From the NCBI RefSeq assembly GCF_001422725.1, contig NZ_LMMA01000036.1:1-64000 (forward strand): a stretch of DNA of 64,000 bases, given 5' to 3'. The first letter of the stretch is position 1. The number at the start of each line of letters is the position of its first letter. Source of the DNA: Flavobacterium sp. Leaf82. Its GTDB lineage: Bacteria; Bacteroidota; Bacteroidia; Flavobacteriales; Flavobacteriaceae. Of this stretch, positions 42,602 through 51,796 are shown piece after piece. The notes below the pieces were generated by a model. It was not told the origin of the DNA. It did not search any database and worked only from the letters and a program-made list of their open reading frames with translations. The translations under genes and the position numbers were made by a program.

Positions 42602-44203
42602 ATGAAAAACTTTGCCGAACTTATAAAAGCGCTTGACAGTTCTAATAAAACGTCGGTAAAAGTAGATGCTTTGACCAATTATTTTATCAATGCCAGTAAT
42701 GAAGATAAAGTCTGGACAATTGCAATTCTTTCGCATCGTCGTCCGCCAAGACCTGTCAATACTACTTTATTGCGTTTGTGGGCAAATGAACTGGCCAATA
42801 TTCCGCTATGGTTGTTTGAAGAAAGTTATCATATTGTTGGAGATTTGGCAGAAACAATAGCATTGGTAATTCCAACCACACATGAACATTCTGATAAAAG
42901 TTTAACAGAATATCTACAGGAAATTATTGCACTGAAAAAGAAAACAGATATCGAGAAAAAAGAATATCTGCAGGAAAACTGGCTGGCTCTTAATTATTAT
43001 GAACGTTTTGTTTTTACCAAATTAATTACCGGAAGTTTTAGAATCGGCGTAAGCCAAAAGTTAATGACGCGCGCACTTTCTAAAGCCGAAAATATTGATG
43101 AAGATTCTCTTGCACACAAATTAATGGGCGATTGGAATCCAAATACAATCTCGTTTCAGGAATTAATTTTAGACGAAAAAAATAGCGATTATTTATCGAA
43201 ACCATTTCCGTTTTATCTGGCTTATCCTATTGAAGGCGAACCATCAAATCTGGGAAATGCCGAAGATTGGAGCGCGGAGCACAAATGGGACGGAATTCGA
43301 TCGCAAACCATAATTCGTGATAATGAAATTTTTATCTGGAGTCGTGGCGAAGAATTAGTAACGGATAAATATCCTGAGTTTGCTGCTTTCATTGGAATTA
43401 TTCCTGATGGAACTGTAATCGACGGAGAAATTCTTCCGTTTATCGAAAATGAAATTGGAACTTTTAATGATCTCCAAACCAGAATTGGACGTAAAACAGT
43501 TTCGGCAGCAGTCCTGAAAAAATCTCCTGTAATTATAAAAGCATACGATTTACTGGAATGGAAAGGTCAGGATATTCGAAATCTTCCTTTTGAAGAAAGA
43601 CGTATATTATTAGAGCAATTGTTTGAAGATATTAAACACAATGATATTCCGCTGCAACTTTCTGAAAGGGTAAAATTTTCAACCTGGGAAGAATTAACGG
43701 AGGAAAGATTGCGATCCCGCGAAATGAGAAGTGAAGGTTTGATGATAAAAAGAAAAGATTCGCCTTATCTCGTAGGAAGAAAAAAGGGCGATTGGTGGAA
43801 ATGGAAAATTGAACCTCTGGTGATCGATGCCGTTCTCACTTACGCGATGCGCGGACACGGAAGACGCTCGAATTTATTTACCGATTATACTTTTGCCTTA
43901 TGGCATAATAATGAAAATAACGAACGTGAATTGGTCACTTTTGCAAAAGCTTATTCCGGTTTAACCGATGCCGAATTTAGAATGGTCGATGACTGGATTA
44001 AGAAGAATACTTTAGAACGATTTGGCCCGGTTCGAAGCGTAACGCCTCAATTGGTTTTTGAAATTGGTTTTGAAGGTATTGCACTTTCGAAAAGACATAA
44101 AAGCGGAATTGCAACACGATTTCCAAGGATTTTAAGATGGCGACATGATAAAAAAATAAAGGAAGCAAATTCTATTGAGGATTTGAAAAGTATGATTTTA
44201 TAG
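42602..44203 (+). CDS. ATP-dependent DNA ligase (repair-cluster type)
   Basis: This is a 533-residue ATP-dependent ligase. The adenylated lysine is K228 in AEHKWDGIRS. Other nucleotidyltransferase motifs are SRGEELVTDKYPEF, DGEIL, SEGLMIKRKDSPY and KGDWWKWKIEP. An N-terminal helical domain (residues ~1-200) is followed by the catalytic and OB-fold domains. This form is typically encoded with an MBL exonuclease, a DEXH helicase and a phosphoesterase, as here, and is distinct from the housekeeping NAD-dependent LigA. It is 202 bp after the exonuclease gene. Confidence 0.94.
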   Translation: MKNFAELIKALDSSNKTSVKVDALTNYFINASNEDKVWTIAILSHRRPPRPVNTTLLRLWANELANIPLWLFEESYHIVGDLAETIALVIPTTHEHSDKSLTEYLQEIIALKKKTDIEKKEYLQENWLALNYYERFVFTKLITGSFRIGVSQKLMTRALSKAENIDEDSLAHKLMGDWNPNTISFQELILDEKNSDYLSKPFPFYLAYPIEGEPSNLGNAEDWSAEHKWDGIRSQTIIRDNEIFIWSRGEELVTDKYPEFAAFIGIIPDGTVIDGEILPFIENEIGTFNDLQTRIGRKTVSAAVLKKSPVIIKAYDLLEWKGQDIRNLPFEERRILLEQLFEDIKHNDIPLQLSERVKFSTWEELTEERLRSREMRSEGLMIKRKDSPYLVGRKKGDWWKWKIEPLVIDAVLTYAMRGHGRRSNLFTDYTFALWHNNENNERELVTFAKAYSGLTDAEFRMVDDWIKKNTLERFGPVRSVTPQLVFEIGFEGIALSKRHKSGIATRFPRILRWRHDKKIKEANSIEDLKSMIL

Positions 44204-44220
44204 ATGGTATTGCGGGTAAA

Positions 44221-44378
44221 ATGGCACACGGATGACACGGATTCGCAAGCGAAAACACGGATGGGCACGGATTTTTTTTCGCATTTTTTGTCATTGCGAG
44301 GAACGAAGCAATCGCATTAAGAATGTCGCTAATCTTTGTCGAATTACTTGTGTGATTTCTCCTCCGTCGAAATGACAA
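44221..44378. repeat. GGCACACGGATGACACGG arm plus dispersed palindrome
   Basis: 44221-44279 contains ATGGCACACGGATGACACGG and GAAAACACGGAT, a half of the long inverted repeat seen complete at 56323-56587. 44288-44378 is a copy of the TTGTCATTGCGAGGAACGAA variant of the dispersed palindrome. The gap 44204-44482 holds no gene. Confidence 0.85.
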
Positions 44379-44482
44379 GATTGTGGTAAAAATGCATTTT
44401 TTAATTTTCTTAAACAAAGCATACCTTAATGCATCTTAATATCTTAATGGTAAAAAAATCTTAACAGTGAAAAAACAATAAA

Positions 44483-46942
44483 ATGAACAGAGAGCAACTT
44501 TTTGCGGTAGCAAATGACTGGTTTGAAAATCAGGGATGGAAACCGTTTCCGTTTCAGACCCAGACCTGGACTGCTTTTTTGCAGGGTAAAAATGGTTTAC
44601 TGAACGCTCCAACCGGAAGCGGAAAAACCTATGCGCTCTGGTTGCCTATTGTTTTAAACTACATTAAAAATAATCCCAATTATAAAACGAAACATACGCC
44701 CGGACTTAAAGCTATTTGGATTACACCCTTGCGTTCGCTTTCGGTTGAAATAAAACAAGCTGCAGAAAGAGTCGTTAATGATCTTGGAACTAAAATGACT
44801 GTCGGAATTCGTTCCGGAGATACATCGGCAAGTGAAAGAGCCAAGCAAAAAGGAAAAATGCCAGATTTGTTAGTGACAACTCCGGAGAGTTTACAATTGC
44901 TTTTGGCTACAAAAGGATATGATAAAATTTTTGGTAATTGTACGGCAATTGTTATCGATGAATGGCATGAGCTATTAGGTACAAAACGTGGTGTGCAAAC
45001 TGAACTGGCTTTATCCCGACTTAAAACGATTGCTCCCAATATGCGAATTTGGGGAATCTCAGCAACAATTGGAAACTTACAGCAAGCTCAGGAAGTTTTA
45101 TTGGGCGTTGATTCAGAAGCCTATCATAATTCGGTTTTGATAAAGGCTCAGATTCATAAAAAAATAAAAGTTATATCGATTATTCCGGATAAAATGGAAA
45201 CGTATCCGTGGCGCGGACATATGGGTTTGCATCTTATTGACGAAGTGGCAAAAATTGTAAAAGCGAGTAAAACGACTTTGATTTTTACCAATGTGCGATC
45301 TGCGTGTGAAATCTGGTTTCAGCGATTACTGGAAAAATATCCTGAGTTTGCCGGAGAAATGGCCATGCATCACGGCAGTATAAATCGTGAAACGAGACTT
45401 TGGGTAGAACAAGCAATTAGAGACGAAGAATTAAAAGTTGTGGTTTGTACCTCAAGTCTGGATTTGGGAGTCGATTTTGCTCCCGTAGAAACTATTATTC
45501 AGGTTGGTGGTCCTAAAGGCGTTGCGCGTTTTTTGCAAAGAGCCGGAAGAAGCGGGCATCAACCGGGAAAGGAAAGTGTGATTTATTTTTTGGCAACGCA
45601 TGCAATCGAATTAATCGAAGCTTCGGCATTGAAAAAAGCGGTTGAAAATAATGTTATCGAAGATCGTGTTCCGTACTTGAACAGTTGGGACGTTTTAGTT
45701 CAATATCTTAATACGCTGGCTGTTTCTGATGGTTTTTTTCCTGATGAAATTTTTAAAGAAGTAAAAGCAACGTTTTGTTATCAGGCAATGACGGAGGAAA
45801 ACTGGAATTGGATTTTGAATTTTATTTCTAACGGAAGTCAAAGTTTACAGGCGTATGATGAATATAAAAAGGTAGAAGTTGAAGAAGACGGACGTTTTAA
45901 AATAAACAGCAGATTAATTGCCATGCATCATCGAATGCAAATAGGAACTATTGTGGGCGATGCAGTTGTAAATGTAAAATTTATGAGCGGCGGTTATATT
46001 GGTACTATCGAAGAATGGTTTGTTTCGAAATTAAAACCGGGAGATACTTTTATCTTTGCCGGAAAACAACTGGAACTATTCAAAGTCAGGAATATGCAGG
46101 TTTTGGTTCGAAAGGCTGACCCTAAAAAGAAATCGAAAGTGGTAAGCTGGATGGGCGGACGAATGGCACTTTCGGCACAAATGAGCGAATTGCTGCGTCA
46201 GGAATTATATCGCGCCAATACAGATAATTTATCACCGGAATTAAAAGCGTTAAAACCTTTGTTTATTAGACAAAGAAAGGAATCTATCGTTCCGGGCGAT
46301 CACGAATTTTTGATCGAAACCTTTAAAACAAGAGAAGGATATCACGCTATTTTTTATCCTTTTGAAGGGCGTTTTGTTCATGAAGCCCTTGCCAGTTTAT
46401 TGGCTTACAGAATTAGTTTACTTTTGCCCATAAGTTTTTCGCTTGCTTATAACGATTACGGATTCGAACTACTTTCTGATCAGGAAATTGATATGCAGAA
46501 TGTTTTAGATAATAATTTATTTTCGACGGAATATGTGCATCATGATCTGCAAAAAAGTCTGAATGCTACTGAAATGGCAAGACGAAAATTCAGGGATATT
46601 GCCGTAATTGCAGGTTTGGTTTTTACAGGTTTTCCGGGTAAAATGGTCAAAACAAAACATTTGCAAAGTGGTTCTCAGTTGTTATTTGAAGTTTTTAGGG
46701 ATTATGAACCTGATAATTTATTATTTCAGCAGGCGTATCGCGAAACCTTTGAACATCAGCTTGAGGAAGGTCGTTTGATTATGGCATTAGAACGCATAAA
46801 CAATCAGGAAATTATTTGGAAAAAATGTTTAAAACCTACGCCTTTTAGTTTCCCTTTAATTACGGATCGATTAAGAGAAAAATTATCAAGCGAAACTTTA
46901 GCAGAACGAATTAAAAAAATGACAGCTTCGTATATGAAGTAA
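44483..46942 (+). CDS. Ligase-associated DEXH-box helicase (Lhr-core type)
   Basis: This 819-residue superfamily 2 helicase has Walker A APTGSGKT at residues 42-49, the DEWH box in IVIDEWHELLG near 159, motif III ISATIG, motif V TSSLDLGVDF and motif VI QRAGRSGHQPG. The Lhr-core winged helix and DUF4145-like C-terminal region follow (IVPGDHEFLIETF). It unwinds nucleic acid 3'-5' in relatives and belongs to the ligase-associated repair set. It lies 5 bp before the phosphoesterase gene. Confidence 0.94.
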   Translation: MNREQLFAVANDWFENQGWKPFPFQTQTWTAFLQGKNGLLNAPTGSGKTYALWLPIVLNYIKNNPNYKTKHTPGLKAIWITPLRSLSVEIKQAAERVVNDLGTKMTVGIRSGDTSASERAKQKGKMPDLLVTTPESLQLLLATKGYDKIFGNCTAIVIDEWHELLGTKRGVQTELALSRLKTIAPNMRIWGISATIGNLQQAQEVLLGVDSEAYHNSVLIKAQIHKKIKVISIIPDKMETYPWRGHMGLHLIDEVAKIVKASKTTLIFTNVRSACEIWFQRLLEKYPEFAGEMAMHHGSINRETRLWVEQAIRDEELKVVVCTSSLDLGVDFAPVETIIQVGGPKGVARFLQRAGRSGHQPGKESVIYFLATHAIELIEASALKKAVENNVIEDRVPYLNSWDVLVQYLNTLAVSDGFFPDEIFKEVKATFCYQAMTEENWNWILNFISNGSQSLQAYDEYKKVEVEEDGRFKINSRLIAMHHRMQIGTIVGDAVVNVKFMSGGYIGTIEEWFVSKLKPGDTFIFAGKQLELFKVRNMQVLVRKADPKKKSKVVSWMGGRMALSAQMSELLRQELYRANTDNLSPELKALKPLFIRQRKESIVPGDHEFLIETFKTREGYHAIFYPFEGRFVHEALASLLAYRISLLLPISFSLAYNDYGFELLSDQEIDMQNVLDNNLFSTEYVHHDLQKSLNATEMARRKFRDIAVIAGLVFTGFPGKMVKTKHLQSGSQLLFEVFRDYEPDNLLFQQAYRETFEHQLEEGRLIMALERINNQEIIWKKCLKPTPFSFPLITDRLREKLSSETLAERIKKMTASYMK

Positions 46943-46947
46943 TATTT

Positions 46948-47583
46948 ATGACTATTAGCATACAAAACCAAACATTTATTTTACATCCAAGCGGCGCATT
47001 ATTTTGGGAAACCAGAAATTTGCTTCTCATTTCTGATGTGCATTTAGGAAAAGTTTCCCATTTTAGAAAACACGGCGTGGCGATTCCGAATAATGTGGTT
47101 TCGGAAAATTTTAAACGTTTGACTGAAGTTGTGGAAAATTTTAAACCTGAAAAAATTATTTTCCTGGGAGATTTATTTCATAGTTCTAAAAACACCGAAT
47201 GGGATTTATTCGAAAAATGGGTCGACTGCTGTACCAATAAAATTATTCTTATTGCAGGAAATCATGATATTATCGACAAGAAACATTATATAAATCTTGA
47301 CATTGATGTAATTGAATCTCTGGAAATAGATGATTTTTTATTAACGCATCATCCCACAATAAAAGATGGTTTTTTCAATTTTTCCGGACATATTCATCCG
47401 GGAATCATCCTTCGTGGTTTTGGTGCTCAATCTTTAAAATTACCTTGTTTTTTTCAGAAAGAAAACCAAATGATTTTAGCTGCTTTTGGCGAATTTACCG
47501 GAAAACATGTTTTAAAGCCTCAACAGAATGATATTGTTTACGCAATTGCTAATGATGAGGTTATCAAGATTCGATTAGATTGA
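46948..47583 (+). CDS. pdeM: Ligase-associated metallophosphoesterase PdeM
   Basis: This is a 211-residue calcineurin-like phosphoesterase. Metal-binding motifs are present in order: SDVHLGK (near 30), GDLFHS (near 75), GNHD (near 105), THHP (near 133) and GHIHPG (near 147). It is the fourth gene of the ligase-associated DNA repair cluster, where it is thought to act as an endo- or exonuclease. Start follows the helicase stop by 5 bp. Its last 9 bp overlap the convergent GNAT-like gene. Confidence 0.92.
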   Translation: MTISIQNQTFILHPSGALFWETRNLLLISDVHLGKVSHFRKHGVAIPNNVVSENFKRLTEVVENFKPEKIIFLGDLFHSSKNTEWDLFEKWVDCCTNKIILIAGNHDIIDKKHYINLDIDVIESLEIDDFLLTHHPTIKDGFFNFSGHIHPGIILRGFGAQSLKLPCFFQKENQMILAAFGEFTGKHVLKPQQNDIVYAIANDEVIKIRLD

Positions 47584-48081
47584 TTTTTTAAAATAAAGCT
47601 GTTTTTGATGTGTGTCGCGTGTACTGTCATTTTCATATTCAAATTCTTCGTAACCCAAAGATTTCAAAGTTTCTATTAAAACAGTATCAATTTCAAAAGC
47701 TTTTGCCCAGATCAAATCGTGTTTTCTTTGCAATGCGACTTCTTCGGCACGTTTAAAAAGTGCTGATAAATCATCTGGATTAAAGTATACAATATGATCT
47801 ACGCCAATGGGTTTATTAGCTCCAAGATTTTGATTTGAAAGTCGGGACGAATTGAGTTTCATAAAAGACAACGGATTTTCGCCTTCATAAGCCATTAACA
47901 TTTCAACCGAAAAATCGTTCTGAATCTTGAATAATTTCTGACTGGAAAGATTTTCCTGAGCGTACTTCTCTCCTATTTCTTTCGCATCACCAAACAAATC
48001 AGAATAGAATTTCAAGGCTTTTTCTTCCATCCAAACTACATTATCATTTATGATTACTACGAATTTTGCAACTTTAGACAT
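47575..48081 (-). CDS. GNAT-like N-acetyltransferase
   Basis: This 168-residue protein has weak GNAT features: a central strand (FSVEMLMAYEGENPLSFMKL), a Leu-rich helix, and a C-terminal LKSLGYEEFEYEN...QLYFKKS typical of the last GNAT strands. The usual acetyl-CoA R/QxxGxG loop is not clear, so the assignment is tentative. It overlaps the pdeM 3' end by 9 bp on the opposite strand, so the two transcripts share a short antisense region. Substrate unknown. Confidence 0.65.
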   Translation of the reverse strand: MSKVAKFVVIINDNVVWMEEKALKFYSDLFGDAKEIGEKYAQENLSSQKLFKIQNDFSVEMLMAYEGENPLSFMKLNSSRLSNQNLGANKPIGVDHIVYFNPDDLSALFKRAEEVALQRKHDLIWAKAFEIDTVLIETLKSLGYEEFEYENDSTRDTHQKQLYFKKSI

Positions 48082-48188
48082 ATCTTTTATTATTTTATTA
48101 AATGCAAAGTTGAGAGGATTTGATGGATCAGGAAAGAGCTAAATGTCTTGTAGTTTGTTCGAAAAGTCGGAAACTTCATGTGTGTTTT

Positions 48189-48416
48189 TAAACACATAGA
48201 AACATAGTTTTTTTTACTGCTTAAAAAAGGCGTTTTACTTTGAATAAAACGGACGCATTAGCTTTGTCAAGTTTAAAACTTTGACAAAGCTTTTTATAAA
48301 TACAACGTCTTTTTGTCATTTCGAGGAACGAGAAATCTTCGTTAGAAACTCTACAAAGATTGGTAATTTTTGGAACGGAGTCACTTGCGAAGATTTCTCG
48401 TTCCTCGAAATGACAA
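48189..48416. repeat. Palindromes in the 48.1-48.5 kb gap
   Basis: TTAAACACATAGAAACATAG (48187-48206) is a single arm of the AACACATAG family. GCTTTGTCAAGTTT/AAACTTTGACAAAGC (48261-48290) is a hairpin. 48313-48416 is a copy of the dispersed palindrome in the TTCGAGGAACGAGAAATC variant. I see no gene in 48082-48496. Confidence 0.85.
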
Positions 48417-48496
48417 ACTTTATGAAAAAATACCTTTATCTAAATGCATCTCAAAAGCTGAAACCTTGAATTTTATTTAAAATACAAAATTATATT

Positions 48497-49360
48497 TCAG
48501 ATATTCTTTCTCCGATATTCCAAAGGCGAAATCTCTTCACATTTTTTAAAGAATCTTCCAAATGCGGATTGATTGGGGAAGTTTAAAATATCGCTGATTT
48601 GGTTGATTGTTAGCTCTTTATTCTGGAGTAAAACTTTGGCTTCGAGAGCAACAATATCTTCAATCCAGTTGCTGGCTGTCTTGCCGCTATTATTCTTTAT
48701 TACTTCTGATAAATATTTACGGGTTACATTCAAAGCATCGGCATAATATTGAACGGATCTATGTTTTATAAAATCTTTAAAAAGAATTTCTCTAAATTTT
48801 TCGAACAACGGATTTTGTATGGATTCGTTAGGCGAAATTTGTTTAAAAGAATCCAGTTCATATATCAAAATATAAAGATAACTTCTTAGAATAGAAGGCT
48901 GATGATGTGAATTACTCTCAAGCGACTGGCGTAATAAAGAAAAGATTTGCTCAAACTTAAGTTTGTTTTTCTTCTCAAGATTAAAAACATGCATGTCACT
49001 ATTTTCGAAAAATTCATATTGTGCCAAAAAGAAAACATTAGCCTGATTGTGCAGAAAAAATTGGGGCTTAAAAAAAATAATGTCAATTAAAATTTCGTCA
49101 CTGTCTTTTGTAAAACTTCTAATTACAGATGGTCCCAAAGTAATTATTGCCGGAGCATGAATTATAATTTTCTTTAGTTTGGTTTGCATTACAATACTGC
49201 CTTTTCGAAGAAATTCTATCGCATAACTTTCTGCTCTGTAAGGCTCGCTGATATAAGGATGATCTTGCGCCTGAATATAAAAGTAGTCTTTATTAGTATC
49301 AGCATTCGCAAACAAACTTTTATGATGCGCGAGCGAATAGGTTGTAATTTTATTCTTCAA
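48497..49360 (-). CDS. AraC family transcriptional regulator
   Basis: This 287-residue regulator has an N-terminal sensor domain and a C-terminal double HTH (SVQYYADALNVTRKYLSEVI; LTINQISDILNFPNQSAFGRFFKK). The frame opens with a TTG at 49360, directly after an in-frame stop codon; no ATG occurs before residue 58, which is well inside the sensor domain. TTG initiation is therefore likely. No close target gene is evident; the sugar dehydrogenase upstream on the same strand is a neighbour only. Confidence 0.88.
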   Translation of the reverse strand: MKNKITTYSLAHHKSLFANADTNKDYFYIQAQDHPYISEPYRAESYAIEFLRKGSIVMQTKLKKIIIHAPAIITLGPSVIRSFTKDSDEILIDIIFFKPQFFLHNQANVFFLAQYEFFENSDMHVFNLEKKNKLKFEQIFSLLRQSLESNSHHQPSILRSYLYILIYELDSFKQISPNESIQNPLFEKFREILFKDFIKHRSVQYYADALNVTRKYLSEVIKNNSGKTASNWIEDIVALEAKVLLQNKELTINQISDILNFPNQSAFGRFFKKCEEISPLEYRRKNI

Positions 49361-49410
49361 TGGTATTTATTTTAATCCTTACCAAATATAGTCAACCCAA
49401 TATCCAAAAC

Positions 49411-49437
49411 AAAAAAATGGCGCCATACAGCGCCATT
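49411..49437 (-). terminator. Terminator after the sugar dehydrogenase gene
   Basis: AATGGCG (49416-49422) pairs with CGCCATT (49431-49437). The minus-strand T-run follows. It lies about 60 bp after the stop codon; a tandem TCTCTTTCTTCTAT repeat lies in between (49460-49495). Confidence 0.85.
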
Positions 49438-49495
49438 ATATTATCAAGAGTCAAGTTCTATTTCTCTTTCTTCTATTCTCTTTCTTCTATTCTCT

Positions 49496-50722
49496 TTATT
49501 TCTTGTCAATTTTATAAAGTCTTCCATTATCAGTAACAGCGTATAAAGCTCCGTCGTTTCCTTGTGTAATATCTCTAAAACGTTGACCTTCTGAAGCAAG
49601 AAGTCTTTCTTCACCAATTACTTTATTATCTTTTATGGCAAGACGCACAATATGCATTCCGCTTAAAGCACCAATGAAAAGGTTATTTTGCCATTCCGGA
49701 ACACGATTTCCTGTATAAAAAGTCATTCCGCTTGGCGAAACTACAGGATCCCAGTAGTAAACAGGCTGTTCTAAACCATCTTGTTGCTGAATTCCCGCAC
49801 CAATTTTTTCACCACTATATTCGATTCCGTAAGTAATTGTAGGCCATCCGTAATTTGCACCAGGTTTTATGCGGTTGATTTCGTCACCACCTCTTGGTCC
49901 ATGTTCAGAAAGCCAGATTTCGTTAGTAACAGGATTAAGCGCCAGACCTTGCGGATTTCTATGTCCTATAGAATATAATTCAGGTAAAGCTCCGGTTTGC
50001 GTAAAAGTTGGATTTCCAGATGCAGGCTGTCCGTCTTTTGTTATTCTGATTACTTTTCCAAGTCCGGCAGTAACTGATTGCGCTAATGGTCTTGTTTCCA
50101 GCACAGATCTTTCTCCTGTGCTTATGATAAGTGAACCTGTTTTATCAAAAAGAATACGTCCGCCATAATGAAGCGTACTTGCATTGGCAGGTTTCGCTCT
50201 GTATATTATGGTTGCACCTTCGATTGTTTTTTCATCAGCAGACAATTTTCCTTTGGCTACAGCCGTATTATTTCCACCTGTAGTTGCTTCTGCAAAAACC
50301 CAATATATCATACGGTTTGCAGTAAAATCAGGATCAATCGCTAAACCTAGTAAACCTCCCTGATTAGCAGCATTAACAGCAGGAATACCAGTAATAGGTG
50401 CACTTAAAACTCCGGCAGTTGTGGCGATACGCATTGTACCTGTTTTTTCTGTAATTAATAATCTTCCATCAGGAAGAGTTTTAATTCCCCAAGGGCTTGT
50501 TAAGGTTGTAGCAATAGCAACTCCTTCATAAGGTGTATTGGTTTGAATACCGCTAATACGAGTTTGTCCCTCGAAAGCGGGTTTATAAGTTGTGTTGGCA
50601 GCATTACCTTCTACTGGATTGGTAGTTGTGCCCGGATTTGCATCGACATCTTTATCATTAGAGCAGCTAAATAAAGTAATTAACACGCTCGAAACAATAG
50701 CAATCTGGCTAATATTTTTCAT
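49496..50722 (-). CDS. PQQ-type glucose/sorbosone dehydrogenase family lipoprotein
   Basis: This 408-residue protein has a lipoprotein signal with C20 in LITLFSCSND. The rest is a six-bladed propeller of the soluble aldose sugar dehydrogenase family (GSDH): SPWGIKTLPDGRLLITEKTG, GLLGLAIDPDF, GHRNPQGLALNP, EHGPRGGDEINRI and ANYGWPTITYG are hallmark strings. Relatives oxidise aldoses with PQQ. A PQQ biosynthesis locus is not present here, so the cofactor must come from elsewhere or from outside. Probably anchored in a periplasm-facing membrane. Confidence 0.92.
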   Translation of the reverse strand: MKNISQIAIVSSVLITLFSCSNDKDVDANPGTTTNPVEGNAANTTYKPAFEGQTRISGIQTNTPYEGVAIATTLTSPWGIKTLPDGRLLITEKTGTMRIATTAGVLSAPITGIPAVNAANQGGLLGLAIDPDFTANRMIYWVFAEATTGGNNTAVAKGKLSADEKTIEGATIIYRAKPANASTLHYGGRILFDKTGSLIISTGERSVLETRPLAQSVTAGLGKVIRITKDGQPASGNPTFTQTGALPELYSIGHRNPQGLALNPVTNEIWLSEHGPRGGDEINRIKPGANYGWPTITYGIEYSGEKIGAGIQQQDGLEQPVYYWDPVVSPSGMTFYTGNRVPEWQNNLFIGALSGMHIVRLAIKDNKVIGEERLLASEGQRFRDITQGNDGALYAVTDNGRLYKIDKK

Positions 50723-51058
50723 AGTTTTGGGGTTTAAATATTAAAAATAGTTATCAATTGTAGTGGTTCTGATTTAGAACAAAACAAAAATCTTAATTTT
50801 AATTTAAAAAACAGTTACATAATTTATAGGAAAATTTACATAATTAATTGGAAGCTTGTAATAAGTACAGGTTATTTAAAAACAGAATGCAAAAAGATTC
50901 TCAGCTATCAAAAAAAAAGGATAAACTACAAATTCACAAAGCTTTACACGAAAGTTGTACCAAATCAATAATCTTTGATTTGAGCAATAGCGAACAAACC
51001 ATGCAAAATTTTGACCGAAAATCTTTAATGCATTATTAATTCATTACTATATTTTTTT
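50723..51058. other. A/T-rich gap before the GntR gene
   Basis: I see no supported gene here. A 63-codon frame at 50848-51039 has lysine/serine-rich, unstructured composition and no family resemblance. Confidence 0.5.
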
Positions 51059-51086
51059 TATATTTACAATCATCAGATGATATGAT
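51059..51086 (+). promoter_or_regulatory. FadR/GntR operator and -7 element of the regulator gene
   Basis: ATCAGATGATATGAT (51072-51086) lies 8 bp before the start codon, next to TATATTTA (51059-51066). It differs by one base from the site before the MFS gene. Confidence 0.8.
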
Positions 51087-51094
51087 AACTTAAT

Positions 51095-51757
51095 ATGGCA
51101 CTAATCAATAAAAAATCTCTTGCAGAAGAAGTTGCTTCAAAATTACAGGAGCAGATTTCTTTGGGACATTATAAAATCAATGAGAAATTACCTATTGAGG
51201 CTGAGCTTATGAAAAGTTTTGGTGTTGGGAGATCATCTATTAGAGAAGCGATGAAATTGCTGTCCAATTTAGGATTGCTCCGCATTCAACAAGGAGTTGG
51301 TACATTTGTTCAGGAAGTAAGAACTACCCGTGAACCTATGGATCAGCGTTTAATGCGTGCCAGTGTTCAGGATCTGGATGAAGTTCGACAATTATTAGAA
51401 TTAAAAATTGCCGAAAAAGCAGCTACAAACAGAACCGAAGATGATATTGTTGCAATGAAAAAACATTTGCAAAACAGAATGGTCGCTGCAGAAAGGGGTT
51501 TACTCGAAGAATGTGTCGAAGCTGATATACAATTTCATATCGCGATTGCAGAAGCTTCAAAAAATGAAATTCTTGCTGATTTATATAAATCTGCTTCGAT
51601 ACATCTTAAAAAAGGATTTCTGCATCTTTATCCTGATACTAAAATATTTCAGGATACATATGCGATACATGAACAACTTTTAAAAAGTATTATTGCACAG
51701 GATTCTAAAAAGGCCTGGAATACTGTTGCAAAAATTATAGGACATATTAATTACTAA
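51095..51757 (+). CDS. FadR-subfamily GntR transcriptional regulator
   Basis: This 220-residue regulator has an N-terminal winged helix (KINEKLPIEAELMKSFGVGRSSIREAMKLL) and a helical FCD ligand domain with metal-binding histidines (DIQFHIAIAEAS). It lies 39 bp upstream of the MFS gene on the same strand. Its probable operators precede both genes, so it controls itself and the pump. The inducer is unknown. Confidence 0.93.
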   Translation: MALINKKSLAEEVASKLQEQISLGHYKINEKLPIEAELMKSFGVGRSSIREAMKLLSNLGLLRIQQGVGTFVQEVRTTREPMDQRLMRASVQDLDEVRQLLELKIAEKAATNRTEDDIVAMKKHLQNRMVAAERGLLEECVEADIQFHIAIAEASKNEILADLYKSASIHLKKGFLHLYPDTKIFQDTYAIHEQLLKSIIAQDSKKAWNTVAKIIGHINY

Positions 51758-51772
51758 TTTTTATCTAAATTC

Positions 51773-51787
51773 ATCAGATGATCTGAT
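51773..51787. promoter_or_regulatory. FadR/GntR operator before the MFS gene
   Basis: ATCAGAT-G-ATCTGAT is a perfect palindrome with a one-base centre, 9 bp before the MFS start codon. It matches the site before the regulator. Confidence 0.85.
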
Positions 51788-51796
51788 ATTTAAATC

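Noticed and set aside
48281..48469. 62-codon frame
   Set aside because: Mostly the translation of a dispersed palindrome copy.
50848..51039. Small 63-codon gene
   Set aside because: Lysine/serine-rich random-looking protein in A/T-rich intergenic DNA, no family resemblance.
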